A stretch of 64,000 bases of DNA from the NCBI RefSeq assembly GCF_035920445.1, contig NZ_CP109162.1:2356001-2420000 (forward strand), written 5' to 3'. Shown here piece after piece: positions 1 through 8,199 of the stretch; within the stretch, counting starts at the first letter, position 1; each line of letters begins with the position of its first letter. Source of the stretch: Nocardia sp. NBC_01730 (lineage in GTDB: Bacteria; Actinomycetota; Actinomycetes; Mycobacteriales; Mycobacteriaceae). The position numbers and the translations under genes were made by a program. Under the pieces are notes generated by a model. It was not told where the DNA came from, did no database searches, and saw only the letters and a program-made list of their open reading frames with translations.

Positions 1-2
1 CT

Positions 3-704
3 ATGTACATCAACAAGACCGCTGTCGCGCTCGCGCTGGTAGCCACGTCGACCGTGCTCGGCGCCACCACCGCGGCGGCGGAACCGCCATCGCTGGACGT
101 CGGACTGGCGCCCGGCGTGAACTACCAGGCCTATCAGGACGGCAACACCGCGGTGATCAGCGTGGACGCCGGCAAGCTCATCGTCGACAACGGCCAGTTC
201 CAGATTCGCTCCAACACCGGGGAGATCCTGGCGGGCGTTCCGCTCGAGTTCAACATCGACGACATTGCGTTCCCCATCGACGCCGATATCGAGGGAAACA
301 CCGCCAGACTCACCCCCGCAGTCGATAGGGAGCGCGCGCATTACAACCCCGTCGCCCTTCCTTTCGAGGACACAGCGCCGTGGAAGACCCCGTACGACCG
401 GGAGGTGGCGGCCTGGACCCGATTGACCTCGACCATCACTACCAGTTCGATCATCGGCGCGGTTGTCGGCGCGGTCGGCGTCGGCGCCATCGGATGTCTA
501 CTCGGCGGTGCGGCGGGCACCGCGCTCACCGGGCCACTTGCCACGCTTTTCGGCGCAGGCCCGCTCGCGGGCTGCCTCATCGGCGCGGCCGCGCTGGCCC
601 CGATCGGCGTGCTGGCCGGTGCCATCTTCGTCGGCGCCCCGGTGTCGATCGCAGCCTTCATCCAGTACCAGACCACCATCACCGCCCCGTTCACAGTCAA
701 GTAG
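3..704 (+). CDS. Secreted Ala/Gly-rich hypothetical protein
   Basis: A 233-residue protein of unknown function. Residues 1-26 form a signal peptide (basic start, hydrophobic core, Ala-rich cleavage site before EPPSL). The middle is a soluble beta-rich region. Residues about 148-222 are Gly/Ala/Val-rich hydrophobic stretches that could insert into or lie on a membrane. It resembles the abundant small exported proteins of Nocardia and Rhodococcus that have no known role. The ATG is only two bases from the window edge, so neither a ribosome binding site nor a longer upstream start can be judged. A strong hairpin follows the stop codon. Confidence 0.75.
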   Translation: MYINKTAVALALVATSTVLGATTAAAEPPSLDVGLAPGVNYQAYQDGNTAVISVDAGKLIVDNGQFQIRSNTGEILAGVPLEFNIDDIAFPIDADIEGNTARLTPAVDRERAHYNPVALPFEDTAPWKTPYDREVAAWTRLTSTITTSSIIGAVVGAVGVGAIGCLLGGAAGTALTGPLATLFGAGPLAGCLIGAAALAPIGVLAGAIFVGAPVSIAAFIQYQTTITAPFTVK

Positions 705-717
705 TCCGATAGCGCCT

Positions 718-750
718 GCCGCCCGCGCCCGATGATCGGATGCGGGCGGC
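718..750 (+). terminator. GC-rich hairpin terminator
   Basis: A perfect 9-bp stem (GCCGCCCGC at 718-726 pairing with GCGGGCGGC at 742-750) starts 13 bases after the stop codon at 704. There is no T-run, which is usual for actinobacterial terminators. It probably ends transcription of the secreted protein gene. Confidence 0.6.
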
Positions 751-1218
751 TCGGCGCGCCGACAACAGTCTATGTTCGCCTACGCGGCATGGGCATTCAC
801 AACTGGCCGGGCGGTATACCAACCCAAGATGCAGACGGACGAAACCTGTTTGACACTGTTGAAGCGAATCACCACCGCCCTGGATGATCACGATTCGCTT
901 GGCGCCCTGGGCATCTGATGAAACGCCAGTCACTATCAAGAGCAGTGCACGGCGCCGCAGAATACTGCGACCGAACCCACGTCAGGGCGACTCGAAGTCC
1001 GTACGACCGAAGCGATCACCGCACACCGGCCGTTGCTCGTACCGGCCGAGACGGCCGAATCACGTTGCCGTGCAGTGGACGTTCGATATCAGGCCCGGCG
1101 CTGTACCATCAACCGGTTCCTGCCGGAACCAGGTAGCGCGCTCTCCGGAGCAGCGATTCGGCACGGAATCCGTGCTCCACCACCCGCAGTGCCCACGAAC
1201 AGTATGGAGTTCCATCTT
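751..1218. other. Intergenic region with a 48-codon ORF and an inverted repeat
   Basis: No convincing gene was found. A 48-codon ORF (ATG at 772, stop at 916-918) lacks a good ribosome binding site and matches nothing known to me. An inverted repeat with perfect 9-bp arms (AAGCGAATC at 862-870, GATTCGCTT at 892-900, 21-base loop) overlaps its end. The rest looks like ordinary spacer before the P450 gene. Confidence 0.4.
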
Positions 1219-2508
1219 TTGAGTACGCCGCTGTCCCGAATGCAAGCCCAATCCTGCCCGGTCTTCCACGGCTCGCCGATCGATTCCGACGACCCGCGAG
1301 TGCCGCTGCACTCGCCGGAGTTCGCCGACGATCCGCACCACACCTACCGGCGAATGCGAGCGCAGTACGGCTCTTTGGCGCCGGTGGAGCTCGCGCCGGG
1401 CGTGCCGGCGACATTGGTGATCGGCTACAGCACCGCGGTGCGGATTCTCAACGATCCCGAGCACTTCCCTGCCGATCCGCGCACCTGGCAGAAGAACGTG
1501 CCTGCTGACTGCCCCATCCTCCCGCTGCTGGAGTGGCGGCCCATGGCGAGCAGAAGTACCGGGGCAGACTTCACGCGCTACCGGCAGGCTATTACCGCAA
1601 GCATCGACGAGGTAGATCTGTACGCACTCCACGACACCATGGAGGAGATCGCTATCCCGCTGATCAACTCCTTCTGCCAGGACGGCAGTGTGGATCTGGT
1701 CCGCCAGTATGTGTTTCCACTGGTGTTCGAAGTCGTCAATGCTCTGCTCGGCTGCCCGCCGGAGATAGGGCAGCAGGTCGCCGCGGGAACTGCGGCGTTG
1801 CTCGAAGGTGTCGATGCCGAAAAAGGCAACCAGATGCTCGGCGAGGCGCTGATGAACCTGGTGACGCTCAAACGGTCCGAACCCCGAAGCGATATCACCT
1901 CGGTGCTGCTGCAGCATCCTTCCGCGCTGGACGACGTGGAAGTCTCCCACCACGTGTCCCAGGTCTACGGCACGGGGATCGAGTTCCAGCTGAACTTGAT
2001 CGTCAACACCTTGCTACTGATCCTGACCGACGAGCGGTTCGGCGGAAGTGTCCTGGGTGGGAACCTGTCCACCCGCGACGCCCTGGACGAGGTCTTGTTC
2101 AACGACCCACCCCTCGCGAACCTCCTGATCACCTACCCTCGTCAGCCGATCCTCGTCGACGGCGTCTGGCTGCCCGCACATCAGCCGGTCGTCATCAGCA
2201 TGGCCGCCTGCAACAACGACCCAGCGATCCGGACGGAGGAGCAGACGGGCAATCGCTCGCATCTGGCATGGGGCCTCGGCCCACACGCCTGCCCCGCCCA
2301 ATCCTTGTCCTACCTGATCGCTCAGGACGCGATCGATCAGCTTCTCGATGCGCTGCCCGAGATGCGGCTGGACCTACCGGACGGCGCGCCGACCTGGCGG
2401 CCGGGTCCCTTCCACCGGGCCTTGACGGCACTTCCGGTCACATTCCCTCCCTCTTCTCCGCTGAACGTGCACGGCGAATCGGCTCCTTGGTCGGCCGCAC
2501 ATTCGTGA
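1219..2508 (+). CDS. Cytochrome P450, conservon (CYP157-like) type, lacking ExxR
   Basis: The product is about 429 residues. The TTG at 1219 is preferred because GGAG lies 9 bases upstream; an in-frame ATG at 1204 is an alternative. The heme-binding loop is clear near the C-terminus (WGLGPHACPAQ, with the axial Cys). Two usual hallmarks are absent. The K-helix ExxR position reads EVLF in DEVLFNDPPLANL, and the I-helix lacks the acid-alcohol pair (GTGIEFQLNL instead of AGxxT). P450s of the actinobacterial conservon group, such as CYP157, are known to lack ExxR, and the SHLAWGLGPHACPA loop fits that group. No conservon partners (sensor kinase, roadblock, DUF742, GTPase) are adjacent, so it is an orphan. 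Substrate unknown. Confidence 0.85.
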   Translation: MSTPLSRMQAQSCPVFHGSPIDSDDPRVPLHSPEFADDPHHTYRRMRAQYGSLAPVELAPGVPATLVIGYSTAVRILNDPEHFPADPRTWQKNVPADCPILPLLEWRPMASRSTGADFTRYRQAITASIDEVDLYALHDTMEEIAIPLINSFCQDGSVDLVRQYVFPLVFEVVNALLGCPPEIGQQVAAGTAALLEGVDAEKGNQMLGEALMNLVTLKRSEPRSDITSVLLQHPSALDDVEVSHHVSQVYGTGIEFQLNLIVNTLLLILTDERFGGSVLGGNLSTRDALDEVLFNDPPLANLLITYPRQPILVDGVWLPAHQPVVISMAACNNDPAIRTEEQTGNRSHLAWGLGPHACPAQSLSYLIAQDAIDQLLDALPEMRLDLPDGAPTWRPGPFHRALTALPVTFPPSSPLNVHGESAPWSAAHS

Positions 2509-2674
2509 TCTGCCGCTCGACTCGTCCAGAACGTGGGCGTCGGGCGTTCGACTCGGCTGCCATCGTCGAGCCACGACACTGGGCACTCCCGAGAACCCGC
2601 AGGACTCGGCCGACGGCGTCACCTGAATCGGCAAAGCCACCGGCTAGCCCGAACCGCCTGCGGACTCAGGCCTT

Positions 2675-3679
2675 TCAGAACTCGTCGGAACAGCCGCATG
2701 AGCCACGGGTCTTCAGTTCCGCAGCGAGATTCACCACCCCGGGCCGGGGGGACCGGTTCTCGATCTGTTCCAGCAGCAGGTCCACCGCCATCTCGGCGAT
2801 GCGCCGCGCAGGCTGCACCATCGTGGTCAGTCCCGGCCGGGTGTAGCGGGAGTACTCGATGCCGTCGAACCCGATCACCGCAAGGTCGTCGGGTACCCGC
2901 AGGCCTGCGTCGTAGGCCGCGCGAAGCATGCCCATGGCCTGCAAATCGCTGGTGACGAACACTGCGGTCGGTTTACGTGGGCCGGTCATGAGTTCGGTCA
3001 GGCCCCGATACCCGGCCGCACCGCCGAAATCGGTTCGCACGATAGGACCTTCGGGCAATTCCGCGGCCGCCAGCGCGTTCCGGTAGCCCTGCACGCGGTC
3101 CTCGGCGGTGGAGACATGCGGACCGCTGAGGCAGGCGATGTCGCGGTGGCCGTGCCCGATGAGATGCGCGACGGCCTCTTGCGCGCCGGCCACCGAATCG
3201 CACATCACGTGGGCGCAGCGCGCTGGATCGATGATGCGGTCCAGCGCGACCAGCACCATGCCGGCCTCCTCGCACGCGTCGGCGATGCCGGTCCCCCACG
3301 AGGAGGAGATGGCCAGCATTCCTTCGACGCGGCGGTCGATGAACGTGCGCACGTAGGCGCGTTCGCGCGCCTCGTCCCCGGCGGCATTGCCGACGAACAG
3401 CGGATACCCCTTGGCGAACGCAGCCGCCTCGATGACCGCGGACAGTTCGGCGAAGAACGGGTTCGCCCCGTCGGGGATCACCATGCCGAGCGCGTGACCG
3501 CGGTTCATGCGCAGGCTGCGCGCGGACATATTGGGGCGGTAGCCGAGTTCGGCGATAGCGGCCTCGATGCGGGCCCGGGTCGCGGGCGCGACCTGCCGCG
3601 GGCCGCCATTGAGCACGTAGCTCACCAGGGCAGGGGACGTGCCGGCCAAGCGGGCCACGTCGGCTCGTGTGACTGCCAT
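2675..3679 (-). CDS. LacI-family transcriptional regulator of the ribose-type operon
   Basis: A 334-residue LacI/GalR repressor. The N-terminal helix-turn-helix (residues about 3-25, TRADVARLAGTSPALVSYVL) is followed by the hinge and a periplasmic-binding-protein-like effector domain. Start ATG at 3679 has GGAGA 7 bases upstream; an in-frame GTG at 3751 lies inside an operator and is less likely. The gene is divergent from the sugar ABC operon beginning at 3819, and three palindromes lie between them. It is therefore almost certainly the local repressor, derepressed by ribose or a related sugar. The protein ends in a Cys-containing tail (RGSCGCSDEF). Confidence 0.93.
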   Translation of the reverse strand: MAVTRADVARLAGTSPALVSYVLNGGPRQVAPATRARIEAAIAELGYRPNMSARSLRMNRGHALGMVIPDGANPFFAELSAVIEAAAFAKGYPLFVGNAAGDEARERAYVRTFIDRRVEGMLAISSSWGTGIADACEEAGMVLVALDRIIDPARCAHVMCDSVAGAQEAVAHLIGHGHRDIACLSGPHVSTAEDRVQGYRNALAAAELPEGPIVRTDFGGAAGYRGLTELMTGPRKPTAVFVTSDLQAMGMLRAAYDAGLRVPDDLAVIGFDGIEYSRYTRPGLTTMVQPARRIAEMAVDLLLEQIENRSPRPGVVNLAAELKTRGSCGCSDEF

Positions 3680-3737
3680 CCAGATCTCTCCTTGTTCGAC
3701 CGCCAGGCGAGCATTTCGCGGCGCCTCTTGACAGTTG

Positions 3738-3751
3738 GTGACTCGAGTCAC
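3738..3751. promoter_or_regulatory. Palindrome GTGACTCGAGTCAC, probable LacI operator
   Basis: A perfect 14-bp palindrome centred on CTCGAG, 59 bases upstream of the lacI start. It shares the CTCGAG/ACTCGAGT core with the operator-like site at 3761-3776, so it is probably an autoregulatory operator. Confidence 0.6.
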
Positions 3752-3760
3752 AGACTACTC

Positions 3761-3776
3761 ATCAACTCGAGTTGAT
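3761..3776. promoter_or_regulatory. Palindrome ATCAACTCGAGTTGAT, probable LacI operator
   Basis: A perfect 16-bp palindrome with a central CpG, as is usual for LacI/GalR operators. It sits between the divergent lacI gene and the sugar-transport operon, about 43 bases before the operon start codon. Confidence 0.7.
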
Positions 3777-3790
3777 CAACACGAGTTGAT
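3775..3790. promoter_or_regulatory. Imperfect palindrome ATCAACACGAGTTGAT, second tandem operator
   Basis: It matches the site at 3761-3776 at 15 of 16 positions and overlaps it by two bases, so the two centres are 14 bp apart. This suggests two repressor dimers side by side, close to the transport operon start. Confidence 0.65.
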
Positions 3791-3818
3791 GATCGGATAC
3801 GGATAGGTCGAACACACC

Positions 3819-4838
3819 ATGAATGCTCGATTCAGGCGTGCAATGGCGCCGCTTGTCCTCGTCGGCGCGCTCGCTGCGGCAGCCTGCGGTCGCGGTGGCG
3901 ATGACGGGAGCTCGGGGGATTTCAAGATCGCAATTGTCACCCGCAACTTCACCAACCCCTACTGGGCTGCGCTGCGGGACGGCGCGCTCGCGGAGGGGGC
4001 CGAGCTCGGAGTCAAGGTGACGGTGCAGGCCGGTCAGTCCGAGACAGACGCCGACGGCGAGAACGCCCAGATCTCTACCATGGCCGCGCAAGGCTACGAC
4101 TGCTTCGGAGTGGTTCCGGTCAACAGCACCAACGTGATCACCCCACTCACGGCGGTGGCCCGCAAGAACATCCCGATCATCAACCTCGACACCCAGATCG
4201 ACCCGAAGGCCTCCGAGCAGGCCGGAGTGTCCTACGCCGGGTTCATCGGTTCGGACAATCTCGACGCAGGCCGGATCGCGGGCCAGAAGATGCTGGAAGC
4301 GCTCGGCGGCACCGGCAAGGTGGCCATCCTGCAGGGGATTGCCGGCGAGCAGAACGGGATCAACCGCGACAAGGGCTTCAGCGACACCGTCGCGGGCAAG
4401 CTGGACGTCGTACAGAAGGCGCCCGCCGACTATGAACAGGACAAGGGACTGCAGGTCACCGAGGCGATCCTGAAGGCGCACCCCGACATCACCGGCATCT
4501 TCGCCGCCAACGACACCATGGGCCTCGGCGCGGCGCAGGCGATCAAGAACGCCGGTAAGACCGACCAGATCAAGGTGATCTCCGTCGACGGCATCCAGGC
4601 GGCTCTCGCTGCGGTCAAGGCAGGCACCCTCTATGGCACGGTGACCCAATACCCCTACGCAGAAGGCCAACTCGCGGTCCAGGGCTGCCTGGCCCAGCAT
4701 CACGGCAAGAAGCTGCCCGAGCGAGTGGTCTCACCGATCGCGTTCATCGGCAAGGACAACGTCGATCAGCAGATCTCCGCGTTTCCGCGCCCGATCGTCG
4801 CGTTCGACAGCCCGCTGGAAGGACTGCTGAACAAGTGA
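3819..4838 (+). CDS. rbsB: Sugar ABC transporter substrate-binding lipoprotein (RbsB-like)
   Basis: A 339-residue exported lipoprotein that captures a sugar outside the membrane. A lipobox (LAAAAC, lipidated Cys23) follows a short basic and hydrophobic leader. The mature part is a Peripla_BP_4 fold: it begins KIAIVTRNFTNPYW and contains GIFAANDTMGLGAAQAI and the VISVDGIQAAL segment typical of ribose and galactose binding proteins. It is the first gene of an operon with permease, ATPase, ribokinase and RbsD, which argues for ribose or a similar pentose. Its stop codon overlaps the permease start (GTGA). Likely repressed by the adjacent LacI protein. Confidence 0.92.
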   Translation: MNARFRRAMAPLVLVGALAAAACGRGGDDGSSGDFKIAIVTRNFTNPYWAALRDGALAEGAELGVKVTVQAGQSETDADGENAQISTMAAQGYDCFGVVPVNSTNVITPLTAVARKNIPIINLDTQIDPKASEQAGVSYAGFIGSDNLDAGRIAGQKMLEALGGTGKVAILQGIAGEQNGINRDKGFSDTVAGKLDVVQKAPADYEQDKGLQVTEAILKAHPDITGIFAANDTMGLGAAQAIKNAGKTDQIKVISVDGIQAALAAVKAGTLYGTVTQYPYAEGQLAVQGCLAQHHGKKLPERVVSPIAFIGKDNVDQQISAFPRPIVAFDSPLEGLLNK

Positions 4839-5812
4839 CGGCCGCCGCAAACATCGCACCGGCAGATCCCCGTGCGCGTGAGGGGCGCACGGGGATCCTC
4901 CCCAAGGTCGCCGAATTCGCGGCTCCGCTCGCCCTGGTCGTGCTGTGGGTGGCGTTCTTCATCGCCACCCCGAACTTCCTGACTCTCGACAATATCGGCG
5001 ATCTGCTGGTCGCCTCGACGATCCTGACCGTGCTGGCGCTGGGCCAGCAGTTCGCGATCACCGTCGGCGGCATCGATCTGTCGGTCGGCGCCAACCTACC
5101 CTGGTCGGCCGCTCTGCTCGGCTACATGACCAGCCACGGGCATTCGGTGACGGCCGGCATAGTCGTGGCGATTCTCGGCGGCCTCGCGGTCGGCGTGGTC
5201 AACGGCCTGCTGGTCGGGCGGCTGCACATGACCGATTTCGTGGTCACGCTCGGCATGCTGAGCGTGCTCAGCGGCTGCACCCTGCTGCTGACGCACGGGA
5301 ACACGGTCGCGGTGAATTCCCGCTTCCTGCAACGGCTCGCGCTGGACGGCATCGGCCCGGTGCGCTGGTTCTGGCTGCTGGCGCTAGTGGCGGCGCTGGT
5401 CGTGGCCGGCATCATCTTCCGCACCCGGATCGGCACCCATCTCCTCGCGACCGGCGGGCGGCTGGAAGCCGCGCGTGACACCGGTATCTCGGTGGACCGC
5501 ATCCGACTGTTCGCCTACGCGATAGCCGGGCTGCTGTGCGGCGTCGCAGGCGTCATGCTTGTCGCCCGTAACGGCGGCGCCGACCCGTCCGTGCAGACCA
5601 CCTACCTGTTGAGCTCGATCGCGGCGGTGGTGCTCGGCGGCTCGTCGCTCAGCGGCGGCAAGGCGTCGGTGCTCGGCACCGTGTGCGGTGCTGTGCTGTT
5701 CACCTCGCTGATCAACGGGTTCACGATTCTCGGCATCTCGCAGTACTACCAGCCGGTCGCCGTCGGCGCCGTGCTGCTGCTGGCCGCCGGGATCTCCCGA
5801 TTCCGAAAGTAG
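4835..5812 (+). CDS. rbsC: Sugar ABC transporter permease (RbsC-like)
   Basis: A 325-residue BPD_transp_2 family permease with about ten hydrophobic segments. Family features are visible: ALGQQFAITVGGIDLSVGAN near residues 69-88 and AVVLGGSSLSGGKASVLGT near residues 266-285. The GTG start overlaps the stop codon of the binding protein, so translation is probably coupled. It forms the membrane channel for the same sugar, probably as a homodimer with two copies of the ATPase. Confidence 0.92.
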   Translation: MTAAANIAPADPRAREGRTGILPKVAEFAAPLALVVLWVAFFIATPNFLTLDNIGDLLVASTILTVLALGQQFAITVGGIDLSVGANLPWSAALLGYMTSHGHSVTAGIVVAILGGLAVGVVNGLLVGRLHMTDFVVTLGMLSVLSGCTLLLTHGNTVAVNSRFLQRLALDGIGPVRWFWLLALVAALVVAGIIFRTRIGTHLLATGGRLEAARDTGISVDRIRLFAYAIAGLLCGVAGVMLVARNGGADPSVQTTYLLSSIAAVVLGGSSLSGGKASVLGTVCGAVLFTSLINGFTILGISQYYQPVAVGAVLLLAAGISRFRK

Positions 5813-5821
5813 GCCGACGTC

Positions 5822-6592
5822 ATGTCGATTCCATTGCTCGAGGCCCGCGACCTCACCAAGTCGTTCGACTCGGTCCGCGCGCTGGCCGGAGTCACGATGA
5901 CAATTCCGGAAGGCGAGGTGACCGCACTGGTCGGCGACAACGGCGCAGGCAAGTCCACGCTCGTGCGCTGCCTCACCGGGGTGCAGCCGCCGGATTCGGG
6001 GCAGATTCTGTTCCGGGGCGAGTCGGTGCGGCTGCGCTCCCCCGAGGACGCGCGCAAGATGGGTATCGAGACCGTCTACCAGGACCTCGCGCTCATCGAT
6101 GATCTGGCCGTATGGCAGAACCTGTTCCTCAACCGGGAGCTGGTGTATCCACTCGGCATCGTCAACCGCAAGGCGATGATCGCCCGCAGCGGGGAGATCC
6201 TGCGCGACCTCGACGTCGACGTGCCCTCGGTCCGCACCACCGTGCGCCGGATGAGCGGCGGCCAGCGCCAGAGCATCGCCATCGCGAGGGCCGTGGCCTG
6301 GGGCAAGTCGATGGTGATCATGGACGAGCCGACAGCCGCACTGGGCGTGCGCGAGACCGCCGCGGTGGAGAAACTCGTGCATGGCCTGCGGGACCGCGGT
6401 GTCACGGTACTCATCATCAGCCACGACCTGGCGCAGGTGATGCGCATCTGCGACAACGTGGTGGTGCTGCGCCGCGGCAGATCCGTTGCGGCGCATCGAA
6501 TCGACGAGGTCGACGGCGACCGGCTGGTCGCGCTGATCACCGGCGCCGCGCCCGGCAACCTCGAGGTCGCCGCGGCAGAGGGAGCCTCGTGA
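5822..6592 (+). CDS. Sugar ABC transporter ATPase, single-domain type
   Basis: A 256-residue ATPase with Walker A GDNGAGKST (residues 38-46), signature MSGGQRQ and Walker B VIMDEPTAAL. Unlike RbsA, which fuses two nucleotide-binding domains in about 500 residues, this protein has one domain, as in FrcA-type transporters, so two copies would serve the permease. It lies 9 bases after rbsC and its TGA overlaps the GTG of the ribokinase gene. Confidence 0.92.
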   Translation: MSIPLLEARDLTKSFDSVRALAGVTMTIPEGEVTALVGDNGAGKSTLVRCLTGVQPPDSGQILFRGESVRLRSPEDARKMGIETVYQDLALIDDLAVWQNLFLNRELVYPLGIVNRKAMIARSGEILRDLDVDVPSVRTTVRRMSGGQRQSIAIARAVAWGKSMVIMDEPTAALGVRETAAVEKLVHGLRDRGVTVLIISHDLAQVMRICDNVVVLRRGRSVAAHRIDEVDGDRLVALITGAAPGNLEVAAAEGAS

Positions 6593-7533
6593 AGGTCGTC
6601 GTCCTGGGATCGGTCAACCAGGACGTGGTGTGCGAGGTGGAACGGCTGCCCGGGCCAGGGGAAACGGTGCTGTCGCTCCGGTCGCGAACCAACGTGGGCG
6701 GCAAGGGTTCCAATCAGGCCGTCGCGGCGGCCCGCGCCGGTGGCCGGGTCGAATTCGTGGCCAGGGTCGGCCAGGATGCGGATCCGGAGCTGCGGAAATC
6801 ATTGCGCGAATACGGCATCGGGCTCACTGCGCTGCGCGAGGTCCCCGGCGCGCGGACCGGGAGGGCCTACATCACCGTCGCCGACGGCGAGAACCAGATC
6901 GTCGTCGATCCCGGCGCCAACTTCCACTGGGAGTCGGAGACCGAGCTCGGCACTCTGGCCGAGGCCGAGCTGCTCGGCTCGGCGGATGTCGTTGTCGCCC
7001 AACTGGAAGTGCCGGTGCCGGTGGTGGCTTGGGCGGCGCGGCGCGCCCGCCGGTTCGTGCTCAACGCCGCCCCTGCCGCGGCGCTGGCGGATGAACTACT
7101 GCGCCGCTGTGACCCGCTGATCGTCAACGAATCCGAGCTGTCTACGTTCAGCGGGGTGACGGCGGAGACGCCTGAGGAGGCATTCGATCAGGCCCGCGCC
7201 CTATGCCTGCGCGGGATACCGTCCGTGGTCGCCACGCTGGGTGCCTCCGGTTCGGTCTGGGCCCGCCGCATCGAGGAATCAGCGACTGTCGCCGGGACGT
7301 ATCAACCCGCACCACAGGTGAATGCGGTGGATTCCACCGGAGCCGGCGACGCGTTCGTCGGCGCGCTGGCCACAGCACTCGCCGACGGATCGGACCTGGG
7401 CAACTCCGTGGCCTTCGCGACCGCCGCCGCGGCCGTCGCGGTGCAGTCTCCCGGGACCCACGCCTCCTACCCCACCCGAGATCAGGTGGTCACCGCGCTC
7501 GCGGCCCTTCCCCTGACTCAGCGGCTCGACTGA
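6589..7533 (+). CDS. rbsK: Ribokinase (PfkB family)
   Basis: A 314-residue sugar kinase that phosphorylates ribose to ribose 5-phosphate using ATP. Both PfkB signatures are present: NVGGKGSNQAVAAAR near residues 36-50 and DSTGAGD at 248-254, where the last Asp is the catalytic base. The GTG at 6589 is chosen because it overlaps the preceding stop (GTGA) and has GGGAG 5 bases upstream; a much longer open frame upstream only shadows the ATPase gene. Position between transporter and RbsD fits intracellular trapping of the imported sugar. Confidence 0.92.
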   Translation: MKVVVLGSVNQDVVCEVERLPGPGETVLSLRSRTNVGGKGSNQAVAAARAGGRVEFVARVGQDADPELRKSLREYGIGLTALREVPGARTGRAYITVADGENQIVVDPGANFHWESETELGTLAEAELLGSADVVVAQLEVPVPVVAWAARRARRFVLNAAPAAALADELLRRCDPLIVNESELSTFSGVTAETPEEAFDQARALCLRGIPSVVATLGASGSVWARRIEESATVAGTYQPAPQVNAVDSTGAGDAFVGALATALADGSDLGNSVAFATAAAAVAVQSPGTHASYPTRDQVVTALAALPLTQRLD

Positions 7534-7560
7534 ACCACCCTCTTCGAAAAGGAACCGAAC

Positions 7561-7950
7561 TTGCGGACCACCGGACTCATTCACGCCGAACTACTTTCGG
7601 CGCTCACCGCGCTGCGCCACACCGACCTGTTCGCTGTCAGCGACTCCGGGCTTCCGGTGCCCGTCGGCGTGCCGGTCATCGATCTTGGAATCAGCTACGG
7701 ATTCCCTCGATTCGAGCCGGTGCTCGACCTGATCCTGCGCGAGGTCACCGTCGAGGCAGCCTGGGGCAGCCGTGACGTCGCCGACCAGAACCCTGAAGCG
7801 GCAGCGCTGCTCACGGATCGCCTGCAGGCCGAACTCATCGACCACGACGACTTCAAGCGGCACATCGGGCACTGTCGCTTCGTAGTTCGCACCGGAGAGG
7901 CCCAGCCTTATGCGAATGTGTTGCTGCGGGCGGGGGTCCCCTGGCTGTAG
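7561..7950 (+). CDS. rbsD: D-ribose pyranase RbsD
   Basis: A 129-residue protein that interconverts the pyranose and furanose forms of ribose so the kinase can act. The catalytic His20 is present in LRHTDLF, followed by the SDSGLPVP loop, and the C-terminal Tyr and Asn of the active site are in TGEAQPYANVLLRAGVPW. Length matches the family. The start is TTG at 7561 with AAAGGAA upstream. Its presence is the best evidence that the operon handles ribose itself. Confidence 0.92.
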   Translation: MRTTGLIHAELLSALTALRHTDLFAVSDSGLPVPVGVPVIDLGISYGFPRFEPVLDLILREVTVEAAWGSRDVADQNPEAAALLTDRLQAELIDHDDFKRHIGHCRFVVRTGEAQPYANVLLRAGVPWL

Positions 7951-8180
7951 TGGGCGGAAGGTCCGGCGAAGGCAAATCCCCAGGGCCCCATGCCTCACTG
8001 CGATCGGCGAACTCGGGCCGTGGCCTGCCTACTATCAGCCCGAACTCCGCGCTGCGTCGATGCATGCCGAAGCCGTCGAGAACTCGGGTCCGGTTGCGGA
8101 ATCGACAGGCGTCTACTCGTCGACCGCTGCCGGCCTCCTGATCGCCGACAGGCATTTGGTATCTGCTGCGCCACCAATAA

Positions 8181-8199
8181 TTAGGTTAGCCTTTGCTTT
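8181..8199 (+). promoter_or_regulatory. IdeR/DtxR iron-box-like site
   Basis: TTAGGTTAGCCTTTGCTTT matches the mycobacterial IdeR box (TTAGGTTAGGCTAACCTAA) perfectly over the first nine bases and at 13 of 19 overall. It directly precedes the ATG at 8200, so bound repressor would block transcription when iron is plentiful. Confidence 0.6.

Noticed and set aside
862..900. 9-bp inverted repeat as a terminator or riboswitch
   Set aside because: The 21-base loop and lack of a nearby gene end make a terminator unlikely, and no riboswitch class is recognised. Reported only as an intergenic feature.
5384..6496. A 370-codon minus-strand frame across rbsC and the ATPase
   Set aside because: Antisense to two well-supported genes; His/Asp/Gly-rich composition typical of a mirror frame.
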